A stretch of DNA of 64,000 bases. It comes from Aphanomyces cochlioides. Lineage: Eukaryota; Oomycota; Saprolegniomycetes; Saprolegniales; Verrucalvaceae. The notes under the pieces are model-generated. The model was given only the letters and a program-made list of their open reading frames with translations. It had not been told where the DNA came from and searched no databases. The position numbers and the translations under genes are program-made. Location of the stretch: the NCBI GenBank assembly GCA_019828595.1, contig JAHQRK010000009.1, positions 2,232,001 through 2,296,000 of the forward strand. The letters are read 5' to 3'. Each line of letters opens with the position of its first letter. The stretch's first letter is position 1. Positions 23,554-34,000 of this stretch are shown here, in pieces.

Positions 23554-24573
23554 GATGCCAGCGCTCAAGCCCAGGCTGCTCGCACAGTCTCAACTATGAT
23601 GCATTTTGATCGATTGACGTCGATAAAGCCTGCATAAATACATCCTCCTTCATCCTCCTCTTCAGGCTTAGAAGCTGGACTCCTGTAGCTGCCGTCCGAA
23701 ATGAGCGGAAGAGACTTTGTCAGCTTAACTCGTCAGGAACATTTGTCAGCAAGAGTATACAGTAGATGCGTCATGACACTTGTTGCATCTCACTCTGTCA
23801 CTCGATCAGACGACATGTCCAGTCTGGTGGGTGAGTACTCTCTCTCACACTTTTCAAATGTCGCCTAGTTTGCAAGATCCAATACTTTATTCAAGTCTAT
23901 TTTAGTGCCATATAAAGTGACATCGTAGTGCCATCCCGTGTCCTGGTCGTGAACCCAAGTCAACGTTGAACCTCATGCTAGGTAGAATAGCTCATCAAGA
24001 TGGAAGTCCTGGCAATACTGACGGTCCTCTCGCGCTCGACGGCTCGAAAGACTGCATCCTTCAAGCATGGAATATGTTCCTTGCGACGCCGTCGTCGCCT
24101 GTCATTGGCTCTCTCCATTGAGAGATTCCATGGATGTCTCTCACCCATCGAGTGGAATTTCAGAAACCAGAGGAACTTGAAAAGTCGAGAGGCGCAAGAT
24201 CTTTCAACTTCTTTGATGTGCATAGATGACAATACACAGTTCCGACAACGGCAATCCTATCATGACTCTGTCATCTTGCAAAGCACTGAGACTACAAGTC
24301 TCTTCCTCCGCCGCCTGTCGAAACGCCACTTTGACGCATTTGTAGCGTAATTTCCAGCTCCTACCCACTGGGAATCGGTCCATGCCGCCATTGCAAAGGA
24401 CAATGGGTTCAGCGTGACAACATTTTCTGCGGCGCAACTTGACGTCCATGCTGCTGAGAATTATACGATTTGACCACAACCAGATGGGCAGTCAGTACTG
24501 CACGACAAGTGAGATGTGCCAAGTTATACCTCGACTTTCATTTTCCAATTGTCCTCCGTGTGGTCAAGTCTGA
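23554..24573. other. Palindrome interval without recognised gene (right)
   Basis: Mirror of 12350-13369. No recognised gene. The last 130 bp contain ACGATTTGACCACAACCAGA and the Inr/FPR-like block of SSP-C. Confidence 0.4.
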
Positions 24574-25065
24574 ATGTCCCGATCAAGTTTGCTGCTGTGC
24601 TTCTTGGTAGCGCTCACGTCTTTCGTCTGCGTCGAGTCGCGTGCGATGTTCCACGATGCTATCTTGGCCAAGGTTTACGCCCAGGTGTTGGTCAAGGACT
24701 CGGAAGGGAAATGCAAGAAAGAAGCGATGAAGCACAAGGTGAATCAAATTGCCACCAACTGTGCTGGTGTTTCAGCCGCTGTCGGAATTGGTCTGGCTTG
24801 CAGTGGAAACACCAAAGGAGCTGCCGTTGCTGGCGGTGTCGCGACGTCCATTGCGACTTTCAAAGCGCAAGTCGATTCGTACATTGACGAACGATGCGCT
24901 CGCCTCGAAAAAGCCGCTTCTGGCGTTGCAAAAGTGAAAAAAGTGTTGCCCAAACTGAACGCTGTGAATGCTTTCAACTCGCACAATCCGCGCAACCGCC
25001 CTGTGGTGGTCCGCGTTCCAGAAAGAGCCCATCACCGTCGACATCATCGATATCTGGGGTATTAG
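24574..25065 (+). CDS. Small secreted cysteine protein SSP-C, right palindrome copy
   Basis: 163 residues with family cysteines at 47, 63, 76 and 108. The start MSRSSLLLCFLVALTS gives a good signal peptide with cleavage expected near residue 22. The Gly/Ala-rich part (residues 64-91) contains small-residue spacing like a glycine zipper, so membrane association after secretion is possible (inference only). The C-terminal tail is rich in Arg and His. No membrane anchor, ER-retention signal or known catalytic motif is seen. Confidence 0.8.
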   Translation: MSRSSLLLCFLVALTSFVCVESRAMFHDAILAKVYAQVLVKDSEGKCKKEAMKHKVNQIATNCAGVSAAVGIGLACSGNTKGAAVAGGVATSIATFKAQVDSYIDERCARLEKAASGVAKVKKVLPKLNAVNAFNSHNPRNRPVVVRVPERAHHRRHHRYLGY

Positions 25066-25919
25066 TATAGTCTCTTGTCTTAACATCCAAGAAATTTTGA
25101 TTCCATTGACGAATTCCATCGCCGTACGTGGCATCCTGTAGCATGGAATGCATTCACTTTCTATGAAATGAGCATGTCAAATTGGTCAGGCTATCGAGAG
25201 GAGAGCACGATATGTGCCCACCAAGTCGTCGAGGCGCCACCGATGGGGGGGGCAACGCATTTGAGAAGAATCCTGGAAAGTCAACACCATCCAAGTGTGC
25301 AATCTGCCCAAGTCCAAACGAAGTCATCCAAGGATTGCCCGTCTGATTGACAAATATTGACCGAGCAACTCGAATAGCACACTGATATGACGTTCAATTG
25401 AGATCCCTGGCGACGGATGAACGTTGGCCGTCGAGGTGAAGAAGGTTCTTCTTCCTTGGGGAACTGCAGACTGACCGAATTGACATCCCGAGAATCGACA
25501 CTGTAATTGATTTATGATGCAGCTATGGAAAGTTACATAATTCCAGGCAAGAAGGAGAGCAATTCCATCGAGACGACATGACGAGCGTTGAAAAAATTGC
25601 CCATCGAGTGACTCGATGAATCGTAAAGAAGAGCTGCGGAACTATTGCTGACAAGTCAACAGTGAAGGATGGACTCAATTATGGACGAAACCTCTACGGT
25701 GGTAATGGGACTGACATCGCTTCCACTAAATTTCAATACCATTTGCCCTGCATATGAGTATAGAAGATGGACACGCCTGTTGGGCTCCTCTAGAGTGCAT
25801 CGAGTTGGTTATAACTTCACCGTTTAGTTGCTGTCATAATGGGAGTCCTGTGCTTCACAGTCCTTTGATGGATTGAATCAACATTGAGATGATGGTGGGT
25901 TAGCCAAGGTGTGTAATCT
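25066..25919. other. Palindrome outer interval without recognised gene (right)
   Basis: No gene recognised. The interval includes the poly-G run (8 G near 25235) that differs by one base from the left arm. The mirror is about 11005-11857. Confidence 0.4.
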
Positions 25920-26100
25920 TGCAGGGACTTGCAGTGGAAGTCGCTCTCACGTACTTGGCAAGCGTCGAGTCGATCGCGTGAAACGTTTGTCGACACCATC
26001 TATTCCCAACTGTTCAAGTTGTTTTTGGACAAGGACGCTCAAAGTCACTGCAAGATGACGACGATGAAGCACAGTGTGAATAAATGGGCCGGGGGTGCGC
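25920..26100 (+). pseudogene. Decayed SSP relative crossing the palindrome boundary
   Basis: One frame reads VALTYLASVESIA and stops. After a 4-bp insertion (repeated TCGA/TCG word near 25972) the next frame continues RETFVDTIYSQLFKLFLDKD, then CKMTTMKHSVNKW, which line up with the FSDALL...CDKATMKHNANKW part of the SSP at 61984. The signal-peptide start is lost. The frame passes the end of palindrome homology (26042) without a break, so the sequence right of 26042 is the ancestral neighbour. Confidence 0.65.
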
Positions 26101-26229
26101 AGTTGCAGCTGATGGTGCCGCGTGCTACCACAACAAACTTTTCAAAGAGATGTTGGGTGCCGGCGCGACCTCCGACGCTACTCGTTCGCTGATATGGAGT
26201 GGGAGAGAATTCAACACACCCCAAGTGTC

Positions 26230-26668
26230 GTTGTCTAACCACGTGGCAATCAACGTTCGTGGCTCATCGAGAAAGTTTCTCAGTCGCCAAGGCAGCAGCA
26301 ATCTCAGTCGCCAAGAATCTCTCAGTCGCCAGGGATCCCTCAGACGCCAGGTGTCTCTCAATCGCCAAGGATGTCGACTTGGGTCTTGAACGAGGCAATC
26401 GTCGTCATCGCACCGCCCATTATGATTCCACCTTGTTTGTTGCCGGCGCACGGTTGCCCACAGCGGCCACAACACCCGCTCAGTTGGCGCTCCATTGGCT
26501 CACTTGACTCTTCATCGCTGTTTTCTTGCAATTGCCTTCCGAGTCCTTAACCAATACCTTGGCGAAGACCTTGGCCAAGATGGCGTCATGGAACATTTCC
26601 CGCGATTCGACGTCTTCAAAGGGCGTGAGAGCCAAGACGAGGCAAAGGAACAAACTGGCGCGGGACAT
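26230..26668 (-). pseudogene. SSP pseudogene with a repeat-derived C-terminus
   Basis: The first 62 codons (26668-26483) are a typical SSP start: MSRASLFLCLVLALTP, VESREMFHDAILAKV, KDSEGNCKKTAM. A TGA ends the frame at the point where other members have the second conserved Cys. The same frame then reads AGVVAAVG, and after a further shift GGAMTTIASFKTQVD matches the family core. The last part has been replaced by degenerate 18-bp repeats. It runs opposite to the neighbouring fragment at 25920-26100. Confidence 0.7.
26275..26385. repeat. Degenerate 18-bp tandem repeats (CTCAGTCGCCAAGGATCT-like)
   Basis: Units such as CTCAGTCGCCAAGGCAGC, CTCAGTCGCCAAGAATCT, CTCAGTCGCCAGGGATCC, CTCAGACGCCAGGTGTCT and CTCAATCGCCAAGGATG follow each other with a 15-21 bp period. 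On the minus strand they read LATE(R/K)-type hexapeptides in frame with the SSP core. Confidence 0.75.
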
Positions 26669-27569
26669 CTTGGGTAAATGTATTGTGATTGGAATTTGCT
26701 GGATCGCGCACGACCTTACTGGATAAAATTATATCTATTTTATTGTCATTTTCAACCGAATTTGTGGTTTTGACCAAAAAGCGAATTCATTTTCGAAGTT
26801 GTGTGTGTCAGTGTGTGTTTTACGTGAGTTAGGTGGCTGATCGATTCTGATTGGCTGACTAATTTTAAAGTTTTAATTCTAGCCAATCCGAGAAGCCCGT
26901 TCGATTAGCAATCGATTCGAAACCTCGGTCGATTCAAACCGTTCCTCACAATTTTGTATCAAACGCACAATATTGCGCGTTCTACTTGAAATTTCCCCGA
27001 TCGATTCATTGAATCGATCAAAGGAAATCGACAGAGCAATCGCCAGACCTCTATAACATAATATTCAAGTATTTGTTTTGGAAGTTTCCCAAAATTAGAG
27101 AGCATGGAAGACGAGAGCAAGAAAGAAAGCATTGACAACCTCGTTGTGGCGATGCACCCACAGCAGAAAGAGCAGATCAGCTGCTCGCCATCAACCAGAC
27201 GTGCTCGAACTCCCGTCAGACACTTTGCCTCACAGCCATACAGTTCTCGTCCTGGTATACCGACAAGACATAACTTCACTTACACCATCGAAATAGGTAC
27301 TCCAGCAGTGATAACCCCCCGCCAGTCCATGAACCAACCACTATGAGCCCGAAGAGCGTTTGGCCGTGCGGTCCAAGCATGATAAACTTTCAAATTCGAT
27401 AATTAAATTGTTCATTCCAAATATTCATTTTTAAGATGTATATAATTTGATGGAGTCCGTACTGACTGTATTTTCTTTTGACCAATGAGAATGCAGCGTC
27501 GATTCTTCGAACGGTTTGGATATCTCTCGAAAACCGACCGAATCCGGCAAATATGGCCGGAATTGACAA
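26669..27569. other. AT-rich intergenic stretch
   Basis: Contains an inverted GATCGATTC word pair around 27000 (CGATCGATTCATTGAATCGATC) and the promoter side of the minus-strand SSP pseudogene. No gene recognised. Confidence 0.4.
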
Positions 27570-27571
27570 TA

Positions 27572-27925
27572 GAGTTTTCGGATACACAACATTTTAGATT
27601 CAGATTCAGATCCGATCTAAAATTTGATGCGGGCCAAACGTGTATTTCGGAAGGTTTTTAGATTCGATTTCAGATTGAAAACGGGCTTTTGTCATTAACC
27701 AATCAGAAGGCAATTATCCTGCCTGAAATCTAAAATCTGGTTTCAGATCCAGACGCTGTATATCGAAAATGTATACAAGATTCAGATCACCCATGTGTGT
27801 GTACCAACGTGTATTTGGGGCAGTTGTTTGGGGCAAACTAAATCTTGAGAATAATTTTATACAGGAAATATTTTTTTACAGAGGAAATAGCTTGAATCTG
27901 AACTGAAAAACGCGTCCGAAAACTC
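27572..27925. mobile_element. MITE with TA duplication and GAGTTTTCGGA ends
   Basis: The left end GAGTTTTCGGATACACAA and the right end (minus strand GAGTTTTCGGACGCGTTT) are inverted repeats, flanked by TA at 27570-27571 and 27926-27927. The 354-bp interior is AT-rich, has repeated AGATTCAGAT words and no coding capacity. It fits a non-autonomous Tc1/mariner-type MITE. Confidence 0.7.
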
Positions 27926-28294
27926 TAATATATAAATTTAAAGAAATGATATCAACATGCCCGAATTTTATACCTACCGATTTCTTCAATTTTGGAATCG
28001 ATCAATATCCAGTTATTTATGACATTAACCGGAAATCATGACTTATCCGGACATATTGTTTTCTCGCAAATAGAGGTCAACCACCTCTATAAATCAATAC
28101 ACTGGCAAAACGATTGAACTCATTTCAGAGAGTATTGTCGATTTCATTCAAATTTGTGAAGACAGGGCGAATGTATCGTTCTGCCCAATGTCTCCAGAAA
28201 TCGATCAGCCAATCAATGAGCACTTTGGGTTTGGAGACTCGTCCAGATTAGTAGACCATTTGAGCCATATTAGTAAGTTACTAGAAGTCTCTGA

Positions 28295-29309
28295 TTGGGC
28301 AATTCCATAGAAATCTCCATCCCTTTCCTTGACGACGACATCAAGCATCCACAAATGTCGGCCATTCATCAAGCTGTTGCATGCAGTCATGCGTCTCGTA
28401 GCACAATCATGCATACTCTGTATGGCTACTACTATTTGGGGATATCGAAAGAACGCCTGGCAGAAATATACAACAAGCACTTGAACACGATACAAAACTG
28501 GATCCATCGATTTGAAAACGAAGGCGACTATCGCGCAAGACCCAGGACGACTTCTTCCTTCTTCTCCCTCCAACAGAAACAGTGGATGACTCGCTATTTT
28601 GAAGAGCAACCTCTGTCCTTCCTTGACGAAGCCAAGCAAGCATTCCAGAGTACATTCCACCGATCAGTCTCCGTTTCAACAATATGGCGCTGGCTCCGCC
28701 AAGAAGGAATGACTTGGAAAGTTTTGGAGCGACGGGCAATTGAAAGCAAGCTATCAGATATCGTACGTTTCGCACTGGAATTGAATTCTATTGATTGGGG
28801 TCACATGAACATCCAGTTTCTCGATGAAGTTGGATTCGACAACAAACGAATGTTGCGATCGCGGGGATATTGTTTGCGGGGCCAAAAGCTGGCTTTCAGG
28901 GGTGAATCAACAGGAAGGCTCGAATTTCACTCCTCTGCTTTATATCTGTGGATGGTATTGTTCAAGTTTTCAACACTGAAGGCACCTTTGATAGAGCCAA
29001 ATTTGTCGATTGCTTCGTATTCATGCAAGATCCGTTTGTCAATACCCTGGCAGAGGATCAATCTGGATCATGGACGGAGCCAAAATCCACTGCCATCGAG
29101 ATATTATTTATTACCTTCGATCAATGGGCATAGTTCCAATATTTCTGCCGGCCTATTGTCCCTTCTACAACCCAATTGAGATTTTGTTTGGTTTGATAAA
29201 GAAGCGCATGAAGAGGAAGTATCGCGAGTGTTCAAAGATCCCATTAGACCCCTTCGTGCTCAGCGTGCTTGGAGAGTTTCGACATTTCAATCTTCGAAGA
29301 ATTTTTTAA
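28295..29309 (+). pseudogene. IS630/Tc1-type (DDE_3) transposase, frameshifted
   Basis: The N-terminal frame (28295 to about 28930; the homologous part starts near MSAIHQAVACSHASRS) has helix-turn-helix segments ISKERLAEIYNKHLNTIQNW and VSVSTIWRWLRQEGMTW. The first catalytic Asp is in IQFLDEVGFDNKR. After a frameshift near 28930 a middle piece reads DGIVQVFNTEGTFDRAKF. After another shift the last frame reads IWIMDGAKIHCHRD (second Asp) and YCPFYNPIEILFGLIKKRM (Glu). All three DDE residues are present but in different frames. No clear terminal inverted repeats were found. Confidence 0.8.
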
Positions 29310-29485
29310 CACTGTGGATGGCAACGCGACGGCAGTTTTGATGCTATTCGAAGCTTAGAGCATAGCAAAGTGAGAACTTCAGAATTTGAATAGCATGATG
29401 CTGAGGAACTACTCGAATTTTGCGAAAGAGGCGATCCTGAAGATGATTTAAATTGATCAGAATTAATCCCATATTCATTGATGTT

Positions 29486-29958
29486 ATGCATGATCTACGT
29501 CCAACTGATTAGGTATCGTGGCAAGAGCAATGACAGCTTCATTGTCGGCTTCATTAACTGACAAATCAGAGTTGAAACTGTTGATAATGCGCTCATTGGT
29601 TTCCAATATGTTTTCCAACCTCGTCAGCTCATTCGAAAGCAAGCAAAGTACTGCTCTTGCTTTTCTCGCAATCTTGAAACGTTTTCCTTCAAAGCTCCAA
29701 CCACCTCAAGTGCCAAGGAGGCCTGTCTTTGAACTCGCAATATTTGTTCCTGGGCGTCAGTCGACACAGGCGAGAAGTACTTTGCCCAATCGGATGGAGG
29801 AGGATTGTTGATTTCTCTTTCGTGGTGATGATTTGGAAGTCGAATTATTGCACCGCGGCCCACAAGCGCCATGCCATATCAGAGCCTTGGATAATATGTT
29901 GCCATTTGTCTTGAAGCTTCTCAATCATTGCTTGTATCGATGGCTCTGAGGCTGCTCC
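29486..29958 (-). pseudogene. 3' half of a gene split by the gypsy element
   Basis: The minus strand from 29958 reads ASEPSIQAMIEKLQDKW, IIQGSDMALVGRGAIIRLP, then DWAKYFSPVSTDAQEQILRV and a coiled region. A frame change near 29630 leads to ELTRLENILETNERI and a stop near 29486. If the retrotransposon and one copy of its 5-bp target repeat are removed, this frame follows directly from 36826 (DQVDRSG then AASEPS). The protein is not recognised. It lies just downstream of the pogo-like transposase on the same strand and could be that element's second gene (inference). Confidence 0.6.
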
Positions 29959-30221
29959 TGTAACCGGGCGCAGAGGATATCAGGCGCGTGTGAACTGCGA
30001 CTGAAGTGTAAGAGTGAATTAAAGTAAAAGCAACCTAAGTCTTGTTCGTATCTTGTTTCCCGTTGGCTATCGCACAGCCTCGCTAGGAGCTTCAACTTCT
30101 GTGGCCTCCCAAGGCCAGTCGTTCACACAGCAGAGCACGGGGAACCGCTACTGCAGGGCACCAGGTCTGTTCACAGACCGCGCCTTCATCTTATGTACCT
30201 GCCAGACATGGCGCGGTTACA
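29959..30221 (-). repeat. 3' LTR of the gypsy element
   Basis: Begins and ends with the inverted word TGTAAC/GTTACA and pairs with 36563-36825. The adjoining internal sequence on the minus strand, GTGGGAGGA, is a plausible polypurine tract. Confidence 0.93.
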
Positions 30222-30371
30222 TCCTCCCACACTTAGGGCGAAAGCCCGTATGCTTTGCAGAGATGCCTCCCTCGCTGGGGGTAATCCCTTCACAGTCCCG
30301 TCTGAACTGGGACTGGTGTGTTCCAACTATCACATTGGCTCTCGCTGAGCCAATCAGGAACATTTTCAAAA

Positions 30372-30965
30372 ATGTACGCCGACGAAGAGGTCGACTACGA
30401 GTACACGCCGCCCTCGCCCGATCTGGGCAGTCGCGAGCAAAGCGCAGCGCCGGCGCAGGGGCGCCCCAAATACCTTGAGAACCTTTGGATCCGTGAGGGC
30501 CAAACTCGACTTGGCGGTGGTGTCCACGCGCGTTGTCAGGCATCCGACACAGGATGCGATCTGACCTTTGATCAAATGCCAGGCTTTGCAGCCTCTCGCA
30601 GTGGCACGCCCGATCCGGGCAAGTTTCGAGATTTGTTGGCGCAATTGCCTTCTCGCCTGCGCGGCGATTCAAAACGTGATTTTGCGGCGGGGGTTGCCTT
30701 CGCAGTGACTTTGTGGGAGTCCAGCAACCCCGTCATCGTTGATATGGCCGAATGGCCTTCGATCCGACAAGACCAGCGCCGCTTTGGTGGCATGCGCGCG
30801 TTTGTTCCTGTTTCTCCCTTGCGGGACGAAACTAAATTTGAGTACGTGGCTATCTGGGCCAACCGAATGCTGGCGCGTATTTCGCTCGACACCACGACGT
30901 GGCCCCACAACTACGCTAAGTTCCAAGAGCGTGTTGTTAATTTTGCGCGTGAGCGCCATGGCTAG
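30372..30965 (+). CDS. Antisense ORF 1 in the 3' region of the gypsy element
   Basis: An open frame of 197 codons from the ATG at 30372 runs opposite to the retrotransposon. It starts acidic (MYADEEVDYEYTPPSPDL) and has a globular-looking part with VIVDMAEWPSIRQDQRRFGG and FEYVAIWANRMLARISL. This region lies between the end of pol and the 3' LTR, where the sense strand has no comparable gene. I know no family for it. Ty3/gypsy elements with an antisense gene near the 3' LTR are known in plants (Grande-type), so an accessory gene is plausible. It may be the first exon of a gene continuing at 31081, but no in-frame splice was found. Confidence 0.45.
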   Translation: MYADEEVDYEYTPPSPDLGSREQSAAPAQGRPKYLENLWIREGQTRLGGGVHARCQASDTGCDLTFDQMPGFAASRSGTPDPGKFRDLLAQLPSRLRGDSKRDFAAGVAFAVTLWESSNPVIVDMAEWPSIRQDQRRFGGMRAFVPVSPLRDETKFEYVAIWANRMLARISLDTTTWPHNYAKFQERVVNFARERHG

Positions 30966-31030
30966 AAGGTACGCCTCGCTGCCGAGACCGTCGGAGCGAT
31001 CGCTGTCGCGTACCAAAAGCTGAGAGTAGT

Positions 31031-34000
31031 CTATGTGAGTCTGGACCAAGGTCCGCTTCTCTCACCCATGAGGTCCGTAGGAGCCGCCTCCGAATTTTGC
31101 GCCGGGAGGCGATACTCGCGGCCGTGCTGGCCCCAGCGCCGCGCGACAATCTGCGCGCCGTCATCGCGCCCCTCGTTCTCGCTCTCGCTCGACCGAGCCT
31201 GAGGCGAAACGTTCGCGCCGAGAGGCGGGGCGTAGTCCGAGTCGGGACCGCCCGAGATATGCGCTGGACGAACATCTGTACCAGCTGCGTGATGAAGTTG
31301 CGGAGCTGACCCGCCAACTTGGTCACTCCGATCAGGAGTTTGAAGGTCGGCTTCAGGACATTCAAGATGAGCTCCAGACTGAGCGCGAGAAGCGTCACGA
31401 CTTGCAATCGCGCTTCGAGAAGATGTCGAAGCTCTGCGAGCAACACGCGGCGACCGCCGAGGGCTTGAAGAACTGGGCCCGCGCGATGGATGTTCACCGC
31501 GAGTGTTTTTACAAGAAGAGCTCGGAGCTCGAGCTACTTGTTGAGCGTCTCGCGAAGGAGAGAGATCGTGTGGACGCGCATCTTCAAGCGCTCTACTCGA
31601 AGATCCAACAGGACTACGTTCCGTTTGAGGAACTGAAGAAGGGGTAACCGCATCCTGAGGTATGTGTCTCTTGAGCTTGCCCGTGTAGATGACGGGATGG
31701 ATGTCCCAGTCATCGGGCAGTTCGAGCTCATAGTCCACTGGACTAATAACGTTTCGAATAGGGAACGGCCCCAACCAAGGGCAGCGAAGCTTCGAAGGGC
31801 CGCTAGGTCCTTTCACGACCGACCGATGCACGTAGACTAGGTCGTTAACCGAATACACATTTGTATTTCCTCGGTTGTGTTTGTTGGCCTGACGGGCCTG
31901 TTTCGCTTGAGCACTGGCGATATTCTCGCGTAGGCGGAGTAACAATGATTCGTGCGACGACGCGAAATGTTCGACAGAAGCGGCTGCCCGCCACGGAACA
32001 TCATCGGAGATTCCTCCCACACTTAGAACAGGACGGTCCACGTCCGAGGGGAGTCGCGGGTGCTTCAGATGCACCGCGTAGAAGGGCGTAAAGCCCGTTG
32101 ACGCATGTACGGACGTGTTGTAGGCAAAACACGCTGTTGGCAACATGGAACTCCATGTTTTCGGCCTAGACAAGGCATAGCTTCGAAGGATGTCTTCGAG
32201 AACGCGATTCGCGCGTTCGGTCTGACCATCAGACTCAGGATGGTCCGAGCTGGACATGTTTAACGTCGTCCCGCAGAGCGCGAACAGCGCTCGCCAAAAA
32301 TGGGACGTAAACCGAGAGTCTCGATCCGAGACGATACTGGACGGGAGTCCAAAATGACAATAGACATTGTCAAAGAAAAGGCGAGCTGACTGCTCCGACG
32401 TGATGGATGCCTTAACTGGCAGCGCGATTAGGTACTTGGATGCGCGATCGACAAGGGTGAAGATACCCGTATTGCCCGACTTGTCACTGGGCAAGCCAAA
32501 AATGAAGTCCATGCTGACGGACACCCACAGTTCCAGTGGGACGTCGAGGCTCTGTAGCGGAGCCTGTGAGTGTGGGGCGGCCTTGACGGCCTGACATACG
32601 CCACACGATGCGACAAAACGTGCCACCGCCTTATACAGGCGAGGCCACCAAAATGAACGGGCGACGGACAGATATGTCTTCTCGCGGCCAAAATGGCCGC
32701 CGCTCGGGGTGTCGTGAAATTCGCGGATGATCTCCGCACGGAGAGTCGGGTCGCACGGCACAGCCACTCGTGGGGCGCCCCCCGGAGTGACTGAATACCA
32801 CAACAAATTGTCGTGGAAAGTGAAACGTCCGATCTGGACTACCTTGGTGGAAAGCGATTTGCCAGCGGTAATGGCATCAATCGTCCGGCGAAGGGCAGGA
32901 TCGAGGCTGTACGCTCCTCGAATGCGATCAAACAAGTCCGAACGGACTTCGGATAGGGCAGACAGACAGGGAGGTTCCTCCTCCGCTGGACGGCGCGACA
33001 GCGCGTCTGCAATGACGTTGGTACGACCTGGTTTGTACTCAACAGTCATGTTGTATTCCGCGAAAAACGCGAGCCACCTGGCCATCCGGTCAGAGATGTG
33101 CGGCGAGTTCACAGCAGTCCGTAAGGACGCGTGATCCGTGTATACCGTAAACGGCTTCGAGCCGAGAAGGTAGATGCGGAATTTGACCAAGGCGTATTTC
33201 ATCGCCAGTAATTCTAGGTCATGGACCGGATAGTTGCGATCAGCAGCGCGCAGCTGCCGTGACTGATAGGAGACGGGTCGGTCACGACCCTCGTCATCCT
33301 TTTGCATGAGGCAGCAACCTATTGCTCGCACAGATGCATCACAGACGACCGAGAATGGTCGATTGAAGTCAGGCAACGCCAGGATCGGCGCTTGCGTGAG
33401 GCTGGCTTTGATGCCGTCAAAAGCCTCTTGACATTCTTGTGTCCAGTCCCACTGGACATCCTTCATTAGTAGCCGCGTCAGCGGCGTTGCGATGTCGGCA
33501 AAGTTCTTTGAAAACTTGTGTAGGTAGGTCGCAAGACCAAGCCAGCTGCGGAGCTCTGTCACAGTGGCCGGGACTGGCCAAGTTGTGATCGTGGTGACTT
33601 TGGCCGGGTCTGGTCGACATCCATTGATACCAACGTACTCCCCGAGTACGGGTATTTCTTCAACGCCGAACATACACTGCTGTAAGTTGGCATACAATCC
33701 TGCGTCGCGCAGCGTCTGAAAGACCTGCCGCAGGTGTCCAAAATGGACTTGCACGTCGGTGCGATTCTTGTCTGCACGGCTGTGCACGTATATGTCGTCG
33801 AAGTACGACGGCGCAAAGTCGCGCAGCGGGCGCAACTTTTGCGTGACTATTCGGTTGAAGGTCGCTGGGGCATTGGCGAGCCCTTGTGGCATCACCAGCC
33901 ACTCCCACAGCATGCCCGATGGCGTCGAGACAGCTGTCTTGGGAATGTCACATGCGCGCATGAGGATTTGATAGAATCCATCGCGCAGATCGATCGTTGA

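Larger units (their letters stand above)
18531..26042 (+). repeat. Right arm of giant palindrome
   Basis: This arm reads the same genes as the left arm, in plus orientation. Its outer end lies inside an SSP-like reading frame that continues beyond the arm to about 26100, while the left copy of that frame is cut at 10882. The right arm therefore looks like the original locus and the left arm the copy. Confidence 0.95.
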
